From CAYWVR01 sp964461715 (lineage in GTDB: Bacteria; Planctomycetota; Phycisphaerae; FEN-1346), in assembly GCA_964461715.1 (NCBI GenBank), contig CAYWVR010000016.1, positions 15,501-79,500 on the forward strand: a DNA stretch of 64,000 nt. The letters run 5' to 3'. Shown here in pieces: positions 28,293-36,892 of this stretch. The notes below the pieces were generated by a model. That model made no database searches, was not told the origin of the DNA, and saw only the letters and a list, made by a program, of their open reading frames with translations. A program made the position numbers and the translations under genes. Each line of letters starts with the position of its first letter. Within the stretch, counting starts at the first letter, position 1.

Positions 28293-28326
28293 AAAAAGCG
28301 GGCCGCCCCGCGAGAGGGCGGCCCGC
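28293..28326 (-). terminator. Intrinsic terminator of the alginate-export-type porin gene
   Basis: On the minus strand a 10-bp perfect stem (GCGGGCCGCC paired with GGCGGCCCGC, 28326-28298) is followed by TTTTT (28297-28293). It lies about 30 nt after the porin stop. Confidence 0.8.
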
Positions 28327-28354
28327 GCGATTCATCGCACCTCACGCCGCAGCG

Positions 28355-29860
28355 TTACCAGGTGAAGACCAGCTCGCCGCGGAGAAACGTCGACGGGTCG
28401 TTGTTGGCATCGGCATAGAAGTCGCCGGGGAAGAAGAACTCGGTCACGATGTGGCCGGAGACGTACTTGTTGAACTTGTGCCGCAACACGCCCGTCAGCA
28501 GGTGGCCGCGGAAGTTGTCGTGGCCGCTGAAGCGCGGGTTTGCGGGGTTCTGATGGGCCCAGAGCAGGTGGTAGTAGGCGTCGAGGCTGGTCCGCTCGTA
28601 CGGGGCGCAGGTCATGCCGAAGCCGAGACGATAGAGGTTCGTGACCTCGGCGATGTTCGTCTCGGTGGCCATGGAGTAGATGAAGAGCTCGGAGAACTGG
28701 GGCCAGCGTCCCCAGAGGGGGTCCCAGGCCTCGTCGACGTTCGGCGTCGAGGGGTCGTCGCCGGAGAGGAACTCAAAGCCCATGTGGTACTGGGTGTTGG
28801 TCTCGTTGTTCGTGAGATAGGAGAGTCGCGAGTTGAAGCCGAAGGCGCGGACGGTGCGGCCCTGGTTGAAGCCGGGCGTCGTCTCGTGGCCGAACTGGTG
28901 GCCGCCCTCGACGCGGTACTTCCATTTCTCGGCGGGGGCCCCGGCCACGGCGCCGCCGAAGGTGTAAATCTCGCCGATGTTGCCGTCGGCGAAGCCCTGG
29001 TTCTGCTCCTTCATCATGAAGTAGCCTTCGAGCTGGGTCCGGGGGATCGTGTTGTTGGTGACGTAGAGGATGACGCCCCGCTCGTCCTGCTCGATGGTGC
29101 GGTTGTTGCGTCCCGCGTTCACGTTGTTTCGGTCCTTGATGACGCGGATCCAGGAGTTGTCCGGCTCGGCCTTCTGCTCGATGTACACCAGGTCGACCTG
29201 GGTCTGGCAGGCTTCGGACAGGTCGAACGTCAGCCGGGCGGCGTCGAAGAAGATGGTCCGGGAGCCGTCCCAGGGCGTGCCTTCGAGGACGAGCCAGCCG
29301 GTGCCGTAGATGATGTCCTGGCGGCCCACGACGGCGGTGACGCCGGAACCGCCGATGTTCTTCCACGTCAGGTTCAGCCGGTCAAAGAGGACGTCGCCCC
29401 GCCAGCCCGCGCCCCATTCGAGGAACTGGTCGGGCTTGTTCCAGTGGCGTCCTTCCCAGGTGATGCGGCTGTTGAGAGCGATGTCCTCGTCGCAGCCGCA
29501 GTCCTCGGGCAACTGGAACGTGGACCAGAAGCGGCCGCGGTAGCGCTGGAAGTGGCGTTCGCGGCCGAAGGGCACGTCGTTGTCCTTATCCAGAAAGACG
29601 CCGTTCGAGATGTAGACGTCACGGAGGCGCAGGTCAGCGCCCCAGTTGAACCATGGGACAGGGTTCTTCGACTTGGCGACGAACTCGTCGAAGGCGCTCG
29701 GCGCGGGGGCGGCCGGTTCGGCCGCCGCCGCGGCCTCGGCCGCTTCGACGTTCTCGGTCTTCTCCGCCTTCGCGGCCTTCTCGGCCGCGCCCGTCGGCGC
29801 CGCCCAGACGCCCGGGAGGACCAGCAAGGCGGTCGTCACGATCCAGGTTCGCGTCTTCAT
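28355..29860 (-). CDS. Outer-membrane protein of the alginate-export type
   Basis: 501 aa with a signal peptide (MKTRTWIVTTALLVLPGVWA), an Ala/Glu-rich linker to about residue 55, then a beta-barrel-like sequence with alternating aromatic residues and a C-terminal aromatic (ELVFTW). Blocks such as RHFQRYRGRFWSTFQL, VVGRQDIIYGTGWLVL and YTFGGAVAG match the Alginate_exp porin family, which in general moves varied solutes and is not proof of alginate use. The ATG at 29860 has AAAGGAG upstream. It lies 83 nt downstream of the symporter gene on the same strand, and ends at a strong terminator, so it is last in that unit. Confidence 0.83.
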   Translation of the reverse strand: MKTRTWIVTTALLVLPGVWAAPTGAAEKAAKAEKTENVEAAEAAAAAEPAAPAPSAFDEFVAKSKNPVPWFNWGADLRLRDVYISNGVFLDKDNDVPFGRERHFQRYRGRFWSTFQLPEDCGCDEDIALNSRITWEGRHWNKPDQFLEWGAGWRGDVLFDRLNLTWKNIGGSGVTAVVGRQDIIYGTGWLVLEGTPWDGSRTIFFDAARLTFDLSEACQTQVDLVYIEQKAEPDNSWIRVIKDRNNVNAGRNNRTIEQDERGVILYVTNNTIPRTQLEGYFMMKEQNQGFADGNIGEIYTFGGAVAGAPAEKWKYRVEGGHQFGHETTPGFNQGRTVRAFGFNSRLSYLTNNETNTQYHMGFEFLSGDDPSTPNVDEAWDPLWGRWPQFSELFIYSMATETNIAEVTNLYRLGFGMTCAPYERTSLDAYYHLLWAHQNPANPRFSGHDNFRGHLLTGVLRHKFNKYVSGHIVTEFFFPGDFYADANNDPSTFLRGELVFTW

Positions 29861-29943
29861 TCGGGCCAAGCTCCTTTCCCTTCGGTGCGGGGAGCCCCCG
29901 CACTCCTCGAATCCTTTGCGTTCGGATGCCGGACCGGCCGGGG

Positions 29944-31809
29944 CTACTTCGCCCGGGCCGGGAAACACTTCGCCAGATGCGGGTCGCTCGGCGGCTTCGT
30001 CGCGAGGCTGACGAAGACGGCCGTCAGGATGGAGATCGGCAGGGCGACGACGATCGGGTCGACGACGTCCCAGTTGGGATACCCCGCCAGGATGCTGGTC
30101 TTGCCGTCCGTCAGGTGCTGCACGAGGCCGATGGCCGCAGCCTCCTTGCTCTTGACGAGCACGAGCCAGAAGGCCGTGACGAGGAAGCCGACGACCATCG
30201 AGGCGATGGCCCCGGCCTTGGTCATCCGCTTCCAGAAGAGGCCGCCCACGAACGCCGGCAGGAACGCCGAGCCGCACAGGCCGAAGAAGATGGCCGTGGC
30301 CCGGGCGATGATGTACCCGCCGCGCGCGTAGTTCCCGAACAGCATGGCGACGATGATGCCCAGGACAATGCCGATCCGGACGACCAGGATGCTCCAGGGA
30401 TGCTCCTTGGAGTGGCTCTTGGTGGCGAGGGTCTCGAAGACGTCGCGCCCGAGGCTGGTGCCGAGGGCGTGGAACTGGCTGGAGAGGGTGCTCATCGCCG
30501 CCGCCAGAAGCGTCAACAGGAACAGCAGCCCGAACCACGGGGGCAGGGCGCTGGTGATGTAGGTCGGGATGATCTGGTCGGGGTTGCCCTTGGCGTAGAC
30601 GATCGAGATGCTGCGGCCCTGGAGGACCTTCGTCCCGTCGGCCGTGGTGGCCACCTCCGGGCTCTCGGGGTCGAGGACAACGGGCACGAGGGCGGGCTCT
30701 TCGCCGCCGTCGGGCGTGGGCTTCAGGACGGGCGTCCAGGCGCCCGCGTCGTCCTGTTTCATCAGATGAAGGACGTGGTGGGCCTTGGCCTCGTCGATGA
30801 CCTTGACACTTTGGCCCGTGAAGGCGGGGCCGTGCTGGGCGAAGTAGGCGTTCGAGAGGCTGCCGACCGTGAAGGCCACGCCCGTCATCACGAGGATGAA
30901 CACGCCGCCCACCAGCACCGCCCGGTTCAGCTCCTTCTTCGACTGGACGGTCATGAAGCGGACGACGAGCTGGGGCTGGGCCAGGACGCCGATGCCGACA
31001 CCCAGGGTGATCGTCGAGATGACGATCCACCAGAGGTTGTGCGAGCTGTCGCCCCAGCCGAACGCGGGCAGGGCCGTCCACCCGTCGTGGCCGATGGCCT
31101 GGAGCTTGCCGGGCACCAGGTCCGCCAGGCCGGTCAGCGTCTCGTGGCCGCTCACCACCCCGCCCACCTTCCAGTACGTGATGATCAGCAGGAGCAGCAT
31201 GCCGATGAACATGATCGTGCCCTGGAGGGCGTCGGTGTACATGACGCCCTTCAGGCCGCCCACCACGACGTAGGCGGCAATGATGACGCTGAAGATGAAC
31301 AGGGCGATCTGGTAGCCGTTGGCGACGTCCGGGAAGAACTGGGTGGAAATGAACTCGCACCCGCCGATCAGCACCGCCGCCGCGTACAGCGGAATGAAGA
31401 ACGCGATGATGAGGCCCGCGAAGACCTGGATGGCGCGGCTGCCGTAGCGGCGGCCCATCAGCTCCGGGAAGGTGTGGGCGTCCAGCCGATGCCCCATCCG
31501 GCGCGTCGGCCCCCCCAGGAAGACGAAGGCGATGAAGATGCCCACGAAAATGTTCAGGAACGTGAGCCACAGAAGGCTCATGCCGAACAGGCCCGCCACC
31601 CCGCCGAACCCGACGATGGCGCTCGTAGAGATAAAGGTCGCCCCGTAGCTCATCGCCATGATGAACGGATGGACCTTGCGGCCGGCGACCATGTAGTCGG
31701 CGGCACTCTTGGTCCGGCGATAGCCCAACCACCCGAGATACCCGATCACCATCAGGTAGACCACGACGATGGCGATGGTGACCGGCCCGACGCCCTGCGC
31801 CAGAAGCAT
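29944..31809 (-). CDS. Sodium:solute symporter (SSS family)
   Basis: 621 aa, about 13 predicted membrane segments. The entry AQGVGPVTIAIVVVYLMVIG, GRKVHPFIMAMSYGATFIST and GGLKGVMYTDALQGTIMF match the SSS family. An extra-cytoplasmic-looking hydrophilic insert of about 100 residues (AFTGQSVKVIDEAKAHHVLH to RSISIVYAKG) separates two membrane segments. This is common in acetate/carboxylate-type members with an associated small subunit. Substrate is unknown. The ATG at 31809 follows GGAAGGA. The small accessory subunit gene ends 61 nt upstream. Confidence 0.9.
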   Translation of the reverse strand: MLLAQGVGPVTIAIVVVYLMVIGYLGWLGYRRTKSAADYMVAGRKVHPFIMAMSYGATFISTSAIVGFGGVAGLFGMSLLWLTFLNIFVGIFIAFVFLGGPTRRMGHRLDAHTFPELMGRRYGSRAIQVFAGLIIAFFIPLYAAAVLIGGCEFISTQFFPDVANGYQIALFIFSVIIAAYVVVGGLKGVMYTDALQGTIMFIGMLLLLIITYWKVGGVVSGHETLTGLADLVPGKLQAIGHDGWTALPAFGWGDSSHNLWWIVISTITLGVGIGVLAQPQLVVRFMTVQSKKELNRAVLVGGVFILVMTGVAFTVGSLSNAYFAQHGPAFTGQSVKVIDEAKAHHVLHLMKQDDAGAWTPVLKPTPDGGEEPALVPVVLDPESPEVATTADGTKVLQGRSISIVYAKGNPDQIIPTYITSALPPWFGLLFLLTLLAAAMSTLSSQFHALGTSLGRDVFETLATKSHSKEHPWSILVVRIGIVLGIIVAMLFGNYARGGYIIARATAIFFGLCGSAFLPAFVGGLFWKRMTKAGAIASMVVGFLVTAFWLVLVKSKEAAAIGLVQHLTDGKTSILAGYPNWDVVDPIVVALPISILTAVFVSLATKPPSDPHLAKCFPARAK

Positions 31810-31870
31810 GGTCCTTCCCCCACGGCTCAAGTCGAGTGACAGGCGAGATGCCCACGACGACGGCTTCGGA

Positions 31871-32041
31871 TCAGAGCTCCTCTTCGAGCTTCTTCTCCTC
31901 GGCCACCCACTCAATGTCCTCGCGGCCGACAGCCTCCTCGCCCTTGTTCCACGCGATCAAACCGTAGATCACGCACAGGGCGCTCGAACCGATGCACAGC
32001 AGGTAAGCCGCCAACACCCAAGGATCGTCGATACCAAGCAT
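31871..32041 (-). CDS. Symporter small accessory protein
   Basis: 56 aa with one membrane segment (DPWVLAAYLLCIGSSALCVIYGLI) and an acidic tail ending EEKKLEEEL. The MLGIDDPWVLAAYLLC entry and the W-N-K-G after the segment match the small accessory subunits encoded directly upstream of SSS transporters. I chose the ATG at 32041; a TTG 33 nt upstream is open but less likely. Confidence 0.85.
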   Translation of the reverse strand: MLGIDDPWVLAAYLLCIGSSALCVIYGLIAWNKGEEAVGREDIEWVAEEKKLEEEL

Positions 32042-32212
32042 GCGTAAAACCCCCACGAGTTCCTCGGCGCACAAACTTTGGCCACACTATCGGCAAGCGG
32101 ACCGGCGCAAAGCAAGCTTTTTTTTCGTCACGACGCCGTCCCGCTTGCCTCGGGGACACCGCCACGCCCCCCGCGGAGCCACTCGACGTGGGGCCGCTCG
32201 TCCGCTCCTCGA

Positions 32213-33571
32213 TCACGCCGGCCGGGCCGGCTCGATCTCGACGTCCACCCCCTCGACCTCGCGAACGTACGCGCGGAGCCGCTCGCGCAGGTCGGCCCGC
32301 ACGTCCGCCGGCCCCGGTTCGGCGACACGGTTGTCGCGCTCGTGCGGGTCGGTGTCGAGGTCATAGAGATAGGCCTCGACGTAGCGGTCGCTCGCGGGGC
32401 GCTCCCATCCCTCGTCACCCGGCACGTTCACGCCGTACTTGTACCGCCGCGTGCGGACCGTGCGGCCCAGCTCGTGCTCGCTGATCTGGGCGAAGATTTC
32501 CCGGGGCCAGTCCTCGGCCGTTCCGTCCGCCAGCGGCTGGAGCGGCCGCCCGCGCATGAAGCCCGGCACCTCCAGGCCCGCCGCCTCCAGCAGGGTGGGC
32601 GGCAGGTCCACGAGGCTGACCATCTCCTCGACCGTCCGGCCGCCCTCGAACCCCGGCCCGCACAGGACGAGCGGCGTCCGCAGTGCGGCGTCATGGCAGG
32701 ACCGCTTGTACTCGTGGTTGCGGGTCCGGAAGTGGCACCCGTGATCGGAGGTGTAGAGGAGCAGCGTCTCGTCCGCCAGGCCCAGCCGCGCCAGCTCCGC
32801 CCGAATCCGCCCCAGCCCGTTATCCAGGGCCGCGCAGCACCCGAGATAGTCCGGGTAGCTCTCGCGCCAGTCGCCCTCGGTCCCCTGGAGGTCGCCGGGC
32901 ACGTCATAATGCTTCCACCGGGCGTCCGAGCCGAGGGGCCCCTCGAAGCGGTCGTGATCGTTCTGCTGATGCGGTTCGAGGTAGGAGAGGAAGAGAAGGA
33001 ACGGGGCATCCGAGTCCCGGCCCCGCAGATAGTCGATGGCCAGGTTCGTCATCCAATCGACGCGGTAGCCCTCCATCTCGACCTTCTCGCCGCCCGCGTC
33101 GAACATGTGCCCGTCGTAGGCGTGCGAGGTGAACTCGAGGACGTCGCTGGCGATCCAGAAATCGTCGTACCCGCCGCGGTACTCGGGCGGGACCGGCGCG
33201 CGCCCATAGTTCGTGACGACGCGGCCCTCGACCGCCGACATCCGCTTCTCGGGTGTGCTCGCGAGGTGCCACTTGCCGATGTAGGCGGCCTCGTAGCCCG
33301 AGGCCCGGAGCCGCTTGGCGATCGTGTCCTCGTCGGGGCGCAGGGCGATGGCGTTCGTGAAGCACCCCGTCTCGGTGGCGTAGCGGCCCGTCTGAAGGCA
33401 CGCGCGAGCCGGGCCGCACACCGGCTGACACGTGAACGAGTGGGCGAAGCGGACGCCCTCGGCGGCCATGCGATCGAGGTTCGGCGTCACGGGCCACCGC
33501 TGGCCGTAGCAGCCGCACGTGTCCCATCGCTGCTGGTCGGAGAAGAAGACGATGAGGTTGGGACGGCGCAT
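32213..33571 (-). CDS. Formylglycine-dependent sulfatase (S1 family), no export signal
   Basis: 452 aa. The maturation signature is CGPAR at residues 52-56 inside VCGPARACLQTGR, so Cys52 would become formylglycine. Metal and substrate residues appear in NLIVFFSDQQRWDT, GYEAAYIGKWHL and TSDHGCHF. It hydrolyses sulfate esters, probably on a sugar. There is no signal peptide: the protein starts MRRPNLIVFF directly at the fold, so it should act in the cytoplasm on imported oligosaccharides or metabolites. It begins 9 nt after the stop of the GH50-like glycosidase, which indicates one transcript and a shared sulfated glycan substrate. An anaerobic-type or Cu-dependent maturase is not in the window. 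Confidence 0.93.
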   Translation of the reverse strand: MRRPNLIVFFSDQQRWDTCGCYGQRWPVTPNLDRMAAEGVRFAHSFTCQPVCGPARACLQTGRYATETGCFTNAIALRPDEDTIAKRLRASGYEAAYIGKWHLASTPEKRMSAVEGRVVTNYGRAPVPPEYRGGYDDFWIASDVLEFTSHAYDGHMFDAGGEKVEMEGYRVDWMTNLAIDYLRGRDSDAPFLLFLSYLEPHQQNDHDRFEGPLGSDARWKHYDVPGDLQGTEGDWRESYPDYLGCCAALDNGLGRIRAELARLGLADETLLLYTSDHGCHFRTRNHEYKRSCHDAALRTPLVLCGPGFEGGRTVEEMVSLVDLPPTLLEAAGLEVPGFMRGRPLQPLADGTAEDWPREIFAQISEHELGRTVRTRRYKYGVNVPGDEGWERPASDRYVEAYLYDLDTDPHERDNRVAEPGPADVRADLRERLRAYVREVEGVDVEIEPARPA

Positions 33572-33580
33572 GACCGCTCC

Positions 33581-35365
33581 TCACATCGGTTCAGAGGCGG
33601 CGTGGCGGTCGTAGATGCGGGCGGCCGCAGCCCGGGCCGCCTCGACCATCTCCGCGTGCGGGCGGTCGACGATGTCGACGAAGCCGATCGTCTGGTTCTC
33701 CCCGTCGCGGACGCGGCCGGTGAGGGGCTGGTCCACCCACTGGAACCAGTGGCTCCCGACGGCGTAGGGCATCCGGGCCAGCTCCCGGAGGAACTTTCGG
33801 TAGTAGCGGGCCCGCTCGGCCGCCCCGAACGCATCGTAGAGCGGCTCGAGCTGGCGGGGGCTGCGGAGCGAGAGGTGGTGCTCGCCGATCAGGATCGGAC
33901 GACCCGTCAGCCCGTGCCACCGGTCGAACCGCCCGCGGTCGGGGTAAAGGGCGTAGCAGTTGACGCTGACGATGTCCGCCCGGCGCGCGGCCCGCACGAC
34001 GGCGTCGTCGGGCAGGACGCGGACGAAGCGGCAGCCGAGGTAGAGGTGGTTCGGGTCCTGTCGTCGCAGCGCCGCCGCCACCGTCTCGAAATACCGCTCC
34101 GCGTATGCCTCCACGTACGCCGGGCCCCGCTCGGCCAGGGCCGGCGACCGCCACGGCAGCTCGTTGTCGACGAAGTACCCGACGAGGTACCGCTCGGAGA
34201 CATACGGGGCCACGGACTCGGCCATGACCCGCTCCAGGTGCGGCTCCCATGCCGCGTCGAAGACGTCCGGGAGGCGGCGGGCGATCCGCGGGGCGTCGCC
34301 CTCGCGGGTGTTGACGCGCCGCGTGTAGGGACAGCGCCCGGTGCCGAGGACCGCCTCCTCGCAGGTGTTGCCGAGGGTGTTGAAGCCCCAGGCCCGGAAC
34401 CGGGCGAAGACGCGGTCGCGCCAAGCCTCCTTCGAGCCGTACTTCCGCAGGACGTTCCAGCCGTAGAAGGAAAGGCCGCGGTCGCTCCAGGCCTCGGCGA
34501 AGGGGCCGTCGGTCGCGGGCACGGCCTCGAACAGGTGCTCGCGTCCCTCGACGGGCGTGCCCTCGTGGGTGGTGCGAACGCCGGTCGTCCCCATCGACCA
34601 GAAGGGCCGCCCCTGGGGGCTCACGAGCCACCAGCGGCCCTCGTCGTCGGTGTCGACGCGGAAGAAGCCGGTGGGCGTCATCTCCGGCCCCTCGGTCCAG
34701 GCGCCGATCTCGTCGCGTCCCGGCACCGGCGCGAGGGCCGCGAGGGCGGCGGCCTCGCTCTCGGCGTCGGCGCGAAACTCGTCCTCGCGGGCGAGCTTGC
34801 CGGGCCACGCGGTGCGGGCCCGCTGGCCAAAGCGGTCGACGCAGGGGCCCCCGGTCTCCTCGGTCGACTCGAGGCAGAGCTCCTTGAGACGGAGCCGGCG
34901 CGTCGTGTCGCCGCCCAGCCACCGCGCCTCGATGCGGACGGCCGTCGGGCGCCAGGCGGGGGCGAGCCCGGCCGTCAGCGGCAAGTCCGAAAGGTCGAGG
35001 ACGAGCCGCGCCTCCTCCCCCGCCGCCAGGTCGTGCTCCGTGCGGAGGCGGCACCGGAGTCCCGAGACGACGAGCGCCACACGGACCTCGGCGTCCGGGG
35101 CCGCGAGGTCGAGCGTCAATCGTCCGTAGCCGCACCAGTCCTCGGGCAGGCCGAGGGCCGCGGGGACGGCCTCGACGAAGGCCCCGGGCAAGCGGACATC
35201 CCACTCGACGGCCTCGCCCTCGACGGTGGCGAAGGCGTGGTCGAAGCGGACCTCCTCGCGGGCCACGGCCGCCGTCCCGCCCCCCTCCAGCGCCTCGACG
35301 CGTTCGGCGAGGCGGCGGCGGGCGGGGTCGGCCAGGGCGTCCAGGGCGGCTCGGCAACTCGGCAT
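33581..35365 (-). CDS. GH50-like glycoside hydrolase (agarase-type fold), cytoplasmic
   Basis: 594 aa. An N-terminal beta-rich region (about 1-210) is followed by the catalytic barrel. Family-like blocks are GRWWLVSPQGRPFWSMGTTG, WGFNTLGNTCEE, VGYFVDNELPW (likely acid/base Glu402), ILIGEHHLSLRSP (likely nucleophile Glu495) and GSHWFQWVDQPLTGR. These resemble GH50 beta-agarases and related uncharacterised glycosidases. No signal peptide is seen. The ATG at 35365 follows AAGGAC. It is paired with the sulfatase downstream, so a sulfated galactan or similar oligosaccharide is a reasonable but unproven substrate. Confidence 0.78.
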   Translation of the reverse strand: MPSCRAALDALADPARRRLAERVEALEGGGTAAVAREEVRFDHAFATVEGEAVEWDVRLPGAFVEAVPAALGLPEDWCGYGRLTLDLAAPDAEVRVALVVSGLRCRLRTEHDLAAGEEARLVLDLSDLPLTAGLAPAWRPTAVRIEARWLGGDTTRRLRLKELCLESTEETGGPCVDRFGQRARTAWPGKLAREDEFRADAESEAAALAALAPVPGRDEIGAWTEGPEMTPTGFFRVDTDDEGRWWLVSPQGRPFWSMGTTGVRTTHEGTPVEGREHLFEAVPATDGPFAEAWSDRGLSFYGWNVLRKYGSKEAWRDRVFARFRAWGFNTLGNTCEEAVLGTGRCPYTRRVNTREGDAPRIARRLPDVFDAAWEPHLERVMAESVAPYVSERYLVGYFVDNELPWRSPALAERGPAYVEAYAERYFETVAAALRRQDPNHLYLGCRFVRVLPDDAVVRAARRADIVSVNCYALYPDRGRFDRWHGLTGRPILIGEHHLSLRSPRQLEPLYDAFGAAERARYYRKFLRELARMPYAVGSHWFQWVDQPLTGRVRDGENQTIGFVDIVDRPHAEMVEAARAAAARIYDRHAASEPM

Positions 35366-35439
35366 GCGGCGTCCTTCGGCGCGGGTCCCGTGACGCCGTC
35401 ATTGTGCCCGCGTCGAAGGCGCCGGTCCAACCAAAAGCG

Positions 35440-36708
35440 TCAGAACTTCCAGGCGACGTCGGCCTGGAGGGTGAAGCGGTCGCCGTCGGGGTCGGGGTTG
35501 TTGATCGGCTCGGAGTAGAAGCACGTGACGCCGACCTGCATAGAGTCGGTGCAGGCGTACTTGAAGCCCCAGACGTGGCCCTTGTGGCCGTCGGGGAAGT
35601 CCGAGTCGTTGAAGGCGCGCGGTGAGGCCTCGAGCTGGAGATATTTGAAGACGTACTTCGCCTCCCAGCTCCCCTTCTTCTTGCACTTCCCGACCTTCAT
35701 GCCGAAGGCCAGCCCCGTGCTCTGGTCGCTGGGCGTGTTGTGGTTGACGCCGACGTTCGTCACCCAGTCCACGTACGCCGCCATCGGAAGATCGAACGCC
35801 TTCCAGGAGAAGACGTTGACGAGGTTGAAGAAGTCCCACTCCTCGTCCGGCACCGTGAGGCCGGCGCTGTAGTGGTCGGTGTTGTAGTAGGTCGCGGCCA
35901 CGGTGTGGGCGAGGCCGTCGCAGGGGTCCCAGTCGAGGCCCATCGAGTAGGCCTGGAGATGGGCGTCGTCGCCGGGGTTGTTGTTGGAGAGGAAGAACTG
36001 GCCCATGGCCACGAACGGCCGCAGGCCCTCGCCGCAGGGCGCCGTGTACTGGACCCAGGCGCCCTCGGGGTTCAGGTCGCTGTCCCACACCAGGTCCGTC
36101 GCGACCCAGGGCTGGGCGATCTTGCCGGCGGTGACCAGCAGGCCCGGACAGGGCTTCGGCGTCCAACGGACGTAGGCGCGGTCGATGCGCCACTCGTCGC
36201 GGAAGAAGAAGTCGCCCATCGTCTCGTTGGTGCTGGTGGGTCCCCCGCCGTCGCCGGAGGCGATGCGGAAGCCGACCTCCAGGCCGTCCTCCGGCCACGT
36301 CTTCCTCAGACCGAAGCGGAGGCGGTAGCGGGCGCGGCCCTCGTCGTCGTTGGCGCCCCGCGACTCGGCGAACTGGCGATACTCGTAGCGGAGGCGGAAG
36401 TCGCCGTAGAAGGTCAGGTTCTCCATCCAGGCCGGCCACGAGGCCGCAAGGTCCTTGTCGGTGAGGATTTCCTCGACGATCCCGCGCAGTTCCTCGCGGT
36501 AGGCCTTCTCATCGGCGAGAGCGGCGGTCTTGGCCTCCATGGCCGCCAGCCGCCGCTCCTGGTCGCGGAGCCGCGCCCGGAGGGCCTCGATGGTGTCCAT
36601 CATCTTCTCGGCCGACGGGGGGCCTTCGGAGGCCGGGACCGAGACGGCCCCCCAGCCGACGAGAAACACCCCCAGGACAGACCCCACCCACCTCCCCTGC
36701 TTCGCCAT
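35440..36708 (-). CDS. Porin, probable phosphate-limitation-induced outer-membrane channel
   Basis: 422 aa with a signal peptide (KQGRWVGSVLGVFLVGWGAVS), a coiled-coil stretch (about 30-75, LRARLRDQERRLAAMEAK), then a beta-barrel-like sequence ending LQADVAWKF, as in the putative-porin family (Porin_5-like). The ATG at 36708 has GAGAGGA upstream; an in-frame start 18 nt earlier is less likely. It lies downstream of phoU, and its promoter carries two arrays of TTAAG units at 11-bp steps like the one before pstS. It is therefore likely to be induced by PhoB and to admit phosphate or phosphorylated solutes, in the manner of OprO/OprP. Selectivity is inferred from regulation only. Confidence 0.85.
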   Translation of the reverse strand: MAKQGRWVGSVLGVFLVGWGAVSVPASEGPPSAEKMMDTIEALRARLRDQERRLAAMEAKTAALADEKAYREELRGIVEEILTDKDLAASWPAWMENLTFYGDFRLRYEYRQFAESRGANDDEGRARYRLRFGLRKTWPEDGLEVGFRIASGDGGGPTSTNETMGDFFFRDEWRIDRAYVRWTPKPCPGLLVTAGKIAQPWVATDLVWDSDLNPEGAWVQYTAPCGEGLRPFVAMGQFFLSNNNPGDDAHLQAYSMGLDWDPCDGLAHTVAATYYNTDHYSAGLTVPDEEWDFFNLVNVFSWKAFDLPMAAYVDWVTNVGVNHNTPSDQSTGLAFGMKVGKCKKKGSWEAKYVFKYLQLEASPRAFNDSDFPDGHKGHVWGFKYACTDSMQVGVTCFYSEPINNPDPDGDRFTLQADVAWKF

Positions 36709-36775
36709 GACCGCTCCTCTCACCATGCGGGATTCATTTGAGCGCGAGGACCGGCCCCGCGCTCCGCCGGGAAAG

Positions 36776-36870
36776 AGTATGTGAAGAAACGGTTAAGACA
36801 CAACGAAGGGATAGTTAGGAATTGGTTAAGGTTTAAGGGCGCGCTAAGCGTGCGTTAGGGAACGGATAAG
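36776..36870 (-). promoter_or_regulatory. Pho-box arrays and promoter of the porin gene
   Basis: On the plus strand, TTAAG-like units start at 36793 (ttaag), 36804 (cgaag), 36815 (ttagg) and 36826 (ttaag). A second array starts at 36833 (ttaag), 36844 (ctaag), 36855 (ttagg) and 36866 (ataag). Every step inside an array is 11 bp, the spacing of PhoB half-sites. Reading the minus strand, the last CTTAA is followed by exactly 11 nt and a -10-like CATACT (36781-36776). The pstS promoter has the same layout. Confidence 0.75.
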
Positions 36871-36892
36871 GGACGGAGGCCCAAGGAGGGGC

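Noticed and set aside
28355..31855. Apparent 1166-codon fusion of a transporter-like region with the alginate-export-type porin
   Set aside because: The upstream part is the symporter gene read in a wrong frame. The porin has its own signal peptide and ribosome-binding site at 29860, and the symporter reads properly in another frame.
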